Assembly: GCA_964636985.1 (NCBI GenBank)
Contig: CAZWSX010000032.1
Location: 1-63,258 of the forward strand
DNA: 63,258 nt
From: CAZWSX01 sp964636985
Lineage (GTDB): Bacteria; Planctomycetota; Planctomycetia; Pirellulales; Pirellulaceae
Direction: 5' to 3'
The notes below the pieces were generated by a model. The model did not search any database. It had not been told where the DNA came from and saw only the letters and a program-made list of their open reading frames with translations. Each line of letters starts with the position of its first letter. Position 1 is the first letter of the stretch. Below, in pieces: positions 24,280 to 33,200 of the stretch. Position numbers and translations under genes: made by a program.

Positions 24280-27200
24280 TTAGCCCTTATCAAGGTACTT
24301 TTCGCGAAGCATGGCTTCCACTTCCGCATCGCTGTACTGATCCAGATTCTCAGCGCTGCTTTCTTCCGGAGTTTGCATTTCCTCCGCGTGTTTTTCAGCG
24401 CCGTGGCCATTGCGGTGACCATTGGTCGCCGTCATGGGAGGGCTCGCAGCGGCGGGCTTGGCCGGTGCTTCGGGCTCGGGGCCCAACTGCACCAGCGTCA
24501 GCAGATGCTTAGCCAAGGCTTCGACCGTCGGATGGTCGAAGGCCACCGTTGCCGGCAAGACCACCTGCAATCCGCGTTGCAAGCGGTTTTGCAACTCGAC
24601 GGCGGTCAGCGAATCGAGCCCCAAGTCGAACAATCGTCCGCGGGGCGGAACGCTCTCGGCCGAGAACCCGAGCACGGCACCGATCGTGGTTCGCACGATT
24701 TCGAGGATCTTCGCCTGTCGCTGTGCGACTGGCGTTTTCTTCAGCTCTTCCAACGCCTCGCTGTTCGCGGCGGGCGCCGCGGCAGCTGCTGGCGACGCGG
24801 CACTGCCGTCGCCGCGACCTTGCGACTTGGGTCGCAACTCTTGGAAGAACGGAATAGCAGGCGTGTTCTGCAGGAAGCGATTCCAGTCGATCGGCACGAT
24901 GGCCGTTTGAACCAAATCGTCCGCCAGCATTTGCACAAAGACTTCAAGTCCACCAGCCAATGGGATTTGTTGCATCCCCATCGCCGCCAGGCGCTGTTGA
25001 TTGCGAGCGTCCATCCGAGCGGCCATACCGGCTTCGGCCCACGGCCCCCAGTCAAGGCTTTGGCCCGGCAGGCCAGCGGCGCGCCGATAGTGCGCCAGTG
25101 CATCAAGGAACTGATTGGCCGAGGCGTAGTTCCCCTGCCCTGTCGCACCGAGCAAGCCCGCCGCCGACGAGAAGCAGACGAAGAAGTCGAGCCCCATCCC
25201 GGCCGTAGCCTTGTGGAGGTTCCAGGCACCCGCGACTTTTGGCGCGAGGACTTTCTCGAATCGATCCCACGTCAGTTGGCGAATGGTTCCGTCGTCGAGC
25301 ACACCGGCGGAGTGGACGATGCCGCGAAGCGGACTCGGCAGCGAAGCCAGAGCCGCCGCAAGCGAATCGGCATTCGACACATCCCCCTTGGCGACATGAA
25401 CCTTCGTGCCGAGAGCTTCAATCTCGGCCACCGCTTGTTGTTGCTCGGGCGTCTTCGCCCCTTCGCGTCCAATCAACACCAGTTGCTTGGCGCCGATTGA
25501 GGCGAGCTTTTTCGCGACTTGCAAACCGAGTCCGCCGAAACCACCTGTCACTAAGTAGCAACCGTCTTGCCGAATGCGAACTCCGTGTTGCGGCCTGTCG
25601 AAGCCGAGCACTACTTTGCCGCGGTGGCGACCTTGAGCAACGTGCCGGAAGGCGGTAACCGCTTGTTCGATACCGAGCAACCGGTGTGGTAGCGGAGAGA
25701 GTTCGCGCGAGGCCATGCGAGGCATCAGTTCGTTCAGCAGTCGGCCCAGGAAGCCGGGAGCTGCACGTTCTTCGTCGCCCAAGTCGAACGGGAAGTAGAC
25801 GACATCGGGACGGCGGCGAGCCATCAGCTCGCGGGTCCAGATGCCGATCTTGCCAATTTCGACAAACGCACCGCCTTGAGCCAGGCAGTTGAGGCTCGCC
25901 TCGATGAACTCGCCGTTGAGGCTGTTGAGGACAACATCAACGCCTTTGCCATCGGTGTCCTTCATGATCGCGGCCGAGAAGTCGGTCGTCCGCGAGTTGT
26001 AAATGTGCTTGACCCCGAGAGCCTCGAGGAACTCCCACTTGCCAGGGCTGGCCGTGGCGAACACTTCGGCACCGCTCCGCATGGCGAGCTGCACAGCAGC
26101 TTGTCCAACGCCACCAGCGGCGGCGTGGATGAGCACCTTCTGACCCGGTTTGATTTGGGCCAGCTTTTCGAGGCCGTACAACGCTGTTAAAAACGGTAAT
26201 GGAAGCGTGGCGGCTTCGACCGCGCTGATCTCTTGCGGCCTGACCGCACATTGGCGGGCAGCAACCGTCACATGGCTGGCCAAGGCCCCCGTCGCGACTG
26301 CGACCACGTCCTGTCCAATGGTGAAGTCGGTCACGTCTGGCCCGAGAGCGACCACACGGCCGGCGCACTCGAAGCCGAACGGTGCCGTCTCGGCCGAGGT
26401 GATTCCCAGCGGCGCTTCAAACTCTTGCAACATGCCGAGAGCACGCAGCACGTCGCGGAAGTTGAGGCCCGAAGCATCAACTTCGATTTCAATCTCGCCA
26501 GGGCCCGGCACTCGGCGCGGGCTGGCCGCCAGCCGCAGGTTCTCGAGCGCGCCGTAGCTACTAATTGCCAGGCGGAATGGCTCGTCTGGACGATCCATTC
26601 TCACTGTCGTGGCTTTTTGCCGCGTCATGCGGGCGCCATAACGCTGTCCGCCGCGCCAAGCAACCTGGAACTCGGCATCTTGTTGCGAGGCTTCGCCGGC
26701 GGCGAGTTCGCACCAGAGAGCCTCGACCACTTCGTCGGCCGAATCGGCTGGGTCGAGATCGACGCGCGTCACTCGCGCCTCGGGGTATTCGCCCGCGGAC
26801 GTACCGCCCAAGCCCCATAGCGAGCCTTGCGCGACTGCGGGAACGCGGTCCCCTTCGACCACCGACATGGCCCCTCGCGTGGCGACAACTAGACGAGCCG
26901 TCGGCGCGAGGCCTGCCGTTGTACCGCTGCCGGACGTGGCGTGAATCAAGTTCAGCAACCCGCGAAGCAGTACGGGCTGCACATCGGGCGGCGCGGTCTC
27001 GTTCGTGGAAGTCGGACCGGAGAGGAACAAGATTCCACGCAACTGCGGACGGACGCCGTCCGACAAATCGCGTAGCAGTTGGCGGAAGTCTTCGACTTCA
27101 CCTGGTCGCACTTCGAACTCGTCGTTGGAGATCCGCTGGCACTTGCTGCCAAGCCGCGCGACGACCGCTTGTTGGTCTTCTTGCGAAAGTTTCTTCGCGA

Positions 27201-30200
27201 GCGCTGTGCTGGCCGCGGAATCGCCGGCCGCTTCGTCGGTGACGATGAGCCACGTTCCCACGCGATCGAACGTCGCCGCGGAATTGAAAGCTACCGGCCG
27301 CCAGCCCATGCCGTGCAACCAGGGAGCGAACTGCGACTTCACGCCCATCCGCTCGGCCACGCTCACCACGCGGCGAACTTTGAAGCGGGTTGCCTTCGCC
27401 AGAATGCGGCCTTCGTCGTCGGCCAGAATCACGTCCGCGACTACCAGACCTTCGGCCTCGGGCGATTCGTCGTAACGAATGCGGGCGTAGGCCAAGCCCG
27501 TCTTCGAGGGGCTGCCAAAGTATTCGACCTTTTCGACACCAGCCGGCAAAAACGGCTTGCGGAGCCGATCGTCACCCGCGGCACCGACCACTTGGAACGC
27601 GGTGTCCAAGATCGCCGGGTGAACCAGGTAGTTGCCCAGGTCGTTGGCGATCTCATTGGGAGCTTCCCAGCGAGCCAATGCTTCACCGCGGCAGTAGTCG
27701 ATTCCCTTCAAGCTTTGGAAAAAGTAGCCGAATTGCAAACCGCGAGTCCACAAGTCCTCGTAGTAGGTCTTCGCGTCCCAATGCTTGTCGCAGCGAGCGC
27801 GAATGGCATCCAGATCGAGCGACTCGTGCTCGTGATCGTTTGCGGTGACCACGCCCGAAGCGTGGTGCATTTCGGTCGGCGGGCCATCGACGTGTTCCAC
27901 CTGACGGAAGAACTCGACTTTGTGTTTGCCAGCGGCTCCCTGCACAGGCGAAACCAAAATCTGAACGGTCTCGTTGCGGTCGGGTTGTGGCGGGAAGCCA
28001 CGATGGAACTGGGCGTCTTCAATCTTGAGCGACTTGTGCGGCGCGATCGCGTTGCCCGCGGCGAACAGGACTTCCAAGAAGCCCGACGCCGGGAAGAGCG
28101 AGTAGCCTTCGACCTGGTGGTCGACGAGCCAGAACGGGCTGGTGGTGCCGACTTTGCCCTCGAACATCGTTTGTCCGCGCGGCAATGCGATGCGACGGCC
28201 GAGAATCGGATGGCCCGTCGCCGTGCCGCCTGAACCGCCGGCGCTACTGGGTTCCTCTTCGGTAAGTGGCTCTTCGAGCCAGTACTTCTGCCGTTGGAAC
28301 GCATAATTGGGAAGCTTTTGTCCGCGACCGAGACGTGGATCGTATAGCTTGTCCCAAGCCACTTTGCCGCCTGCGGCGTACCAGCGGGCGACGCTCGACA
28401 AAATGGTCTGCCAATCCGAACCCGGACTGCTCAAGCTGGGGAGCCACAGGTATTGCGGGTCGGGCAGGCAAATTCGTCCCATCGCCGAGAGGACCGCTTT
28501 GGGGCCGGCCTCGATGAAGACCTGGCAACCCAAATCGGCCGCGGCTTGAATGCCTTTTGCGAACAAGACCGCATGACGGAGGTGATCACGCCAGTATTCA
28601 GGCGTGGCAATCTCATCGCCAGCAGGCTGACCGGTCAGGTTCGAAATGATCGTACGGTTCGGCTTGTGGAAGCGAACGCTGGAGGCTTCCGTGAGGAAGT
28701 CGTCCAAGATCGGATCCAGCAGGTGCGAGTGGAACGCATGCGAGACCGTCAACTGGCTCACGCGAATGCCTTCGGCCTGCGCCTTGGCGACGACTTTGGC
28801 AACGGCATCGTGCTCGCCCGAGATGACCACTTGCTTGGGGCCGTTCACCGCCGCGATGTGCGCTTTGCCGTTGCTGCCGCGGATGGCCTCTTCAACCCAG
28901 GCTTGGGTCGCCATGATGGCATGCATCTCGCCACCAGGCGGCAGAGATTGCACCAGTTGCGCGCGAGCGGCGATCAATCGCAGGCCATCTTCCAAATCGA
29001 ACACGCCTGCGGCACATGCGGCCACGTACTCGCCGACGCTGTGACCAAGGACGACGTCGGGCTCGATGCCCCACGACTTCCACAGTTCGAACAAGCTGTA
29101 CTCGATCGCAAACAGCGCCGGTTGCGTGAACGCGGTTTGGTCCAATGCCGATTCGCTACCGGTCGGGTAGATCTGCGAGAGGAGCGAGTCGGGCAACCAT
29201 GGCCGCAGCAACTCGTCGCAACGATCAAGCGTGCGGCGGAACACTGGTTGGTTCTCGTACAACTGCTTCGCCATTCCGACGTACTGCGAGCCTTGGCCGG
29301 TGAACAACATCGCGAGCTTCGGCGAGGTCTCACCCGCTTCGCCACTGGCGACACCAGGGATTTCGCTGGCGGCAGCGAGTCCCTTCTTCGCGACCATTTG
29401 CAACCGCTCAACCGCTTCGGCCGTTGAGTTGGCAACGATGGCGAGTCGATACCCCATGTCTGAGCGCGTTGTCGCGGCAGCGGCACAGATTGCTTCCAGG
29501 CTGTTCGTGCCAGCCGCTTGCAACGTTTCGGCGTAGCGAGCGGCCAAGTCGGTGAGCGCCTGCGGGTGCTTGGCCGAAATTGGCAACAAGTGGACGGGAC
29601 GTCCCGACGAGCGTGGTTGCGATGCCAGTGGAACGCGTGTTCGCGCAGGCGGTTCTTCCAGGATCACGTGGGCATTGGTTCCGCCGAAGCCGAACGAACT
29701 GATGCCCGCCCAGCGTTTGCCTTCGTCGACGTTCCAAGGCTCTTCCTCGGTCGGTACGTGGAAGCTTTCCCAGTGAGCGTTTGGATTGGGATTATTGAAG
29801 TGCAGGTGGCGCGGGATGCGTTGGTGATTCATGGCGAGAATCACCTTGAGCATGCCGTTCACACCCGAGACGGCCTCGGTGTGGCCGAGGTTGGTTTTCA
29901 GCGAGCCGATGGTCAACGGCTTGTCGCGTCCGCCGAACACGGCATCGAGCGCCGAAAGCTCAATCGAGTCGCCCAGCGGCGTGCCCGTGCCGTGCGCTTC
30001 GAGGTAGCTGATCTGATCGGGACGCAGGCCCGCCGAATCCAGCGCCGTGCGAATGACCGCTTCTTGGGCCGTTGCGCTAGGAGCCGTGAGACCGTTGCTG
30101 CGACCGTCTTGATTGACGGCCGAACCCTTCACCACGCACCAGATGTTGTCGCCTGCTCGCAGCGCGTCGCTCAAGCGTTTGACCAGCATGATGATGACGC

Positions 30201-33200
30201 CTTCGCCGCGGACGTAGCCGTCGGCAGAGGCGTCGAACGTTTTGCACTTGCCGTCAACGGCCAGCATCTGCGCCTTGCTGAACGTGATCATCGGCTCGGG
30301 AGCGATGACCATGTTCGATCCGCCGATCAGCGCGAGATCGCACTCACCGCGCGACAAGCTGTGAAACGCCTGATGCGCAGAAACCAACGATGATGAGCAA
30401 GCCGTATCAATGCTGAAGCACGGGCCGTTGAGGCCGTAGAAATACGACAGCCGTCCGCATGCGGTGGCCGACGACGTCCCCGTGCCGAAGTACGGCGTAA
30501 TGCGTTCCTTGCGCTTCGCCGTGAGGAGCGAATAGTCGACGCCACACAACCCCAGGAACACGCCGGTTTGGCTGCCGGCCAATTTCTCGGGCTGAATGCC
30601 GGCGTTTTCGAATGCTTCCCACGAGACTTCGAGCAACAATCGTTGCTGCGGGTCGAGCGCGTTTGCTTCGCGGCGAGCCACGCCGAAGAACTGTGGGTCA
30701 AAGTGAACAATGTCGTTGATGAAGCTGCCGCTCCGCGTTGCCATCTTGCCTGGCAAGCTGCGGTCGGGGCTGTAGTACGCATCGATATCCCAGCGATCGG
30801 CCGGGATCTCGGACGTGGTGCACACACCTTCGTGGAGCACCGTCCAAAGCTTCTCTGGTTTATCGACACCGCCTGGCAATCGGCATGCAATGCCGATGAT
30901 CGCCAAGGGCTCAATCTTTCCAGTGGGCGGAATATTCACAGTCATTCTTTCTGTCCTTTTCGCCTCCAAAACCGGAGGCGTACGCGCACCGACATGTGTT
31001 ACAGCCGCCGATCCAGTTTTCTTTGGATCGCCGGGCGGCTGCGAGGCAACTGGGGTCGTGCTAGGAAGTGGTTGAGGCGCGGGCGCAGATGCCGCGCGAA
31101 CGTTGGATGGCGGTGGTAACGCCACTTTGCGATCGACCAGGTCGGTCAACATACCTGCCAGGGCCATGACCGTGGGATGATCGAACAGCAGAGTCACAGG
31201 CAACGCGTGATCCAACGATTGCTGCAACCTGTTTCGTAACTCGACTGCCGTGAGGGAGTCGACCCCGAGATCGGAGAAGCCCCGATCGAGAGGAATTTTT
31301 TCGACGCTCACCCCTAGCGCTTGAGCGAGTTGCTGGCGCAGGAGGTTCGTGATGAGCGATTTGCGATCTCGCGGCAACGCGTCGGCCAGCTTCTGACGAA
31401 GCGTGTCGAGCGTAGGAACGTTACCGGTGACTTGTCTTGGTGTTTCGCGGGCAAACTCGTCGGGCGAGTAGACGCCGTTAGTCTTGGCGTCATTCCCATT
31501 CGTCGGGCCATGACGCCCGTTGCCATTGCCGTTGGCGCCGCTCTTCTTGACACCATTGCCATTGGGGTGGTGAGGTTGGGCTTCGATCGCCGGCTTGGGG
31601 CGATCAATCCAGTAGCGCTGACGTTGGAAAGGATAAGTGGGGAGCGAAACACGCCGAGCGCCGCCAGCGACCTTTCGCCAATCGATCGACGCACCAGCGA
31701 CAAAGAGCCGCGCGAGCGTTTCAGCAATTGCGTTACGATCGCTCGATGCCACGGTGATTTTCACCGGTAGGCGAGAACCGTTGGCTGTTGGCCCGGAAAG
31801 TGGAATGCGCGGAGCACGCCGTGCAATCGATTCGATCGCAGTCCCGTTCTCGACGGCCTTGAGCAAATCGTCGATCGCGATTTCGCCAGCGAAGGCGGAA
31901 GCGACCTGTTTGCAGGCGTCATCGCTCGTCACATACGCAGGGCTCAAGCACCAGTCGAGCCAAAGCGAAGCCAGCGCGTATTGCGCTGTGATCGCAGCCA
32001 ACCTTGCCGAGACGCTATTCGCGTCGTTCGATGAACCAGACGTGATGAGAGTACGAACTTCATTTGCCACAACAGGCGAGAGCGCACTCAGGCAACGCTC
32101 GACAACGGCTTTGTATGCCGGCTCATCGCGGTAGAGTTCGTTTGTGCCCTGGAGGACTTCCGGCTGCTCTCCGGAAAAATGAAAAACGATCGTCGGCGAT
32201 TCGCTCGCGAGGCCAGCAACTGCCGATGTCTCGGGTGCCGCAGCTGCCCAGGATTGGAGTTGGTCGGCCCATTCGGTCGCCGACTTTCCGGTAACGGCCA
32301 GCCGATGCGAAAACGGCACGCGGCCAGTGCTTGCGGTGAACGCCACGTCGGCAATCGAGGCACTCGGATGAGCACGCAGCCACGCTTCGAACTTCGAGGC
32401 GAGTTCGACCAGTGCCGTGGCCGTGCGAGCCGAAAGGGTTAACGTACGTGGCGAAGACGAAGCATTTGACAACGGCTTCGTCTGGGGCGCTTCTTCGAGG
32501 ACGACGTGCGCGTTCGCTCCGCCGATGCCGAGGGAGTTCACCGACGCCCGTCGCGGATGCGAAGGTTCTTTCCACGGGAGCAGCTTCGTGTTAACAAAGA
32601 ACGGGGAGTTGGCGAAGTCGATCTTCGGGTTGGCGGTCGCGAAGTGAAGCGTCGGCGGAATGGCTTGCCTATCAATGGCCAGCACCGCCTTGATGAATCC
32701 TGCGATGCCCGAGGCAATCTGCAAGTGGCCAACGTTCCCTTTGACCGATCCCAGGGCGCAGAATCCATTGTCGGCGGTCGATTGGCGGAACGCCTGAGCG
32801 AGACCTGCGACTTCGATGGGATCGCCGAGCGGCGTGGCCGTGCCATGGGCTTCGACCAGTCCGATCGTGCGAGGATCGACGTTCGCCGCGAAGAGCGATT
32901 CGGCCGTAACGGCCGCCTGGCCGAGTTCGCTGGGGGCCATGTAGCCCGCCTTCACTCCGCCGTCGTTATTGATCGCCGAGCCTTTGACAACTGCGTAAAT
33001 GTGGTCGCCGTCGGCCAAAGCTCGATCGAGTCGCTTCAGCAGCACCACACCGGCACCGTTGCCGAAGATGGTTCCCTGCGCTTGGGCATCGAATGGACGG
33101 CAATGGCCGTCGGGCGAGGCGATCAAATCATCTTCGTACAGGTAACCGGCTTGCTGCGGCGTCTTCACCGAGACGCCGCCTGCCAGGGCCATGTCGCATT

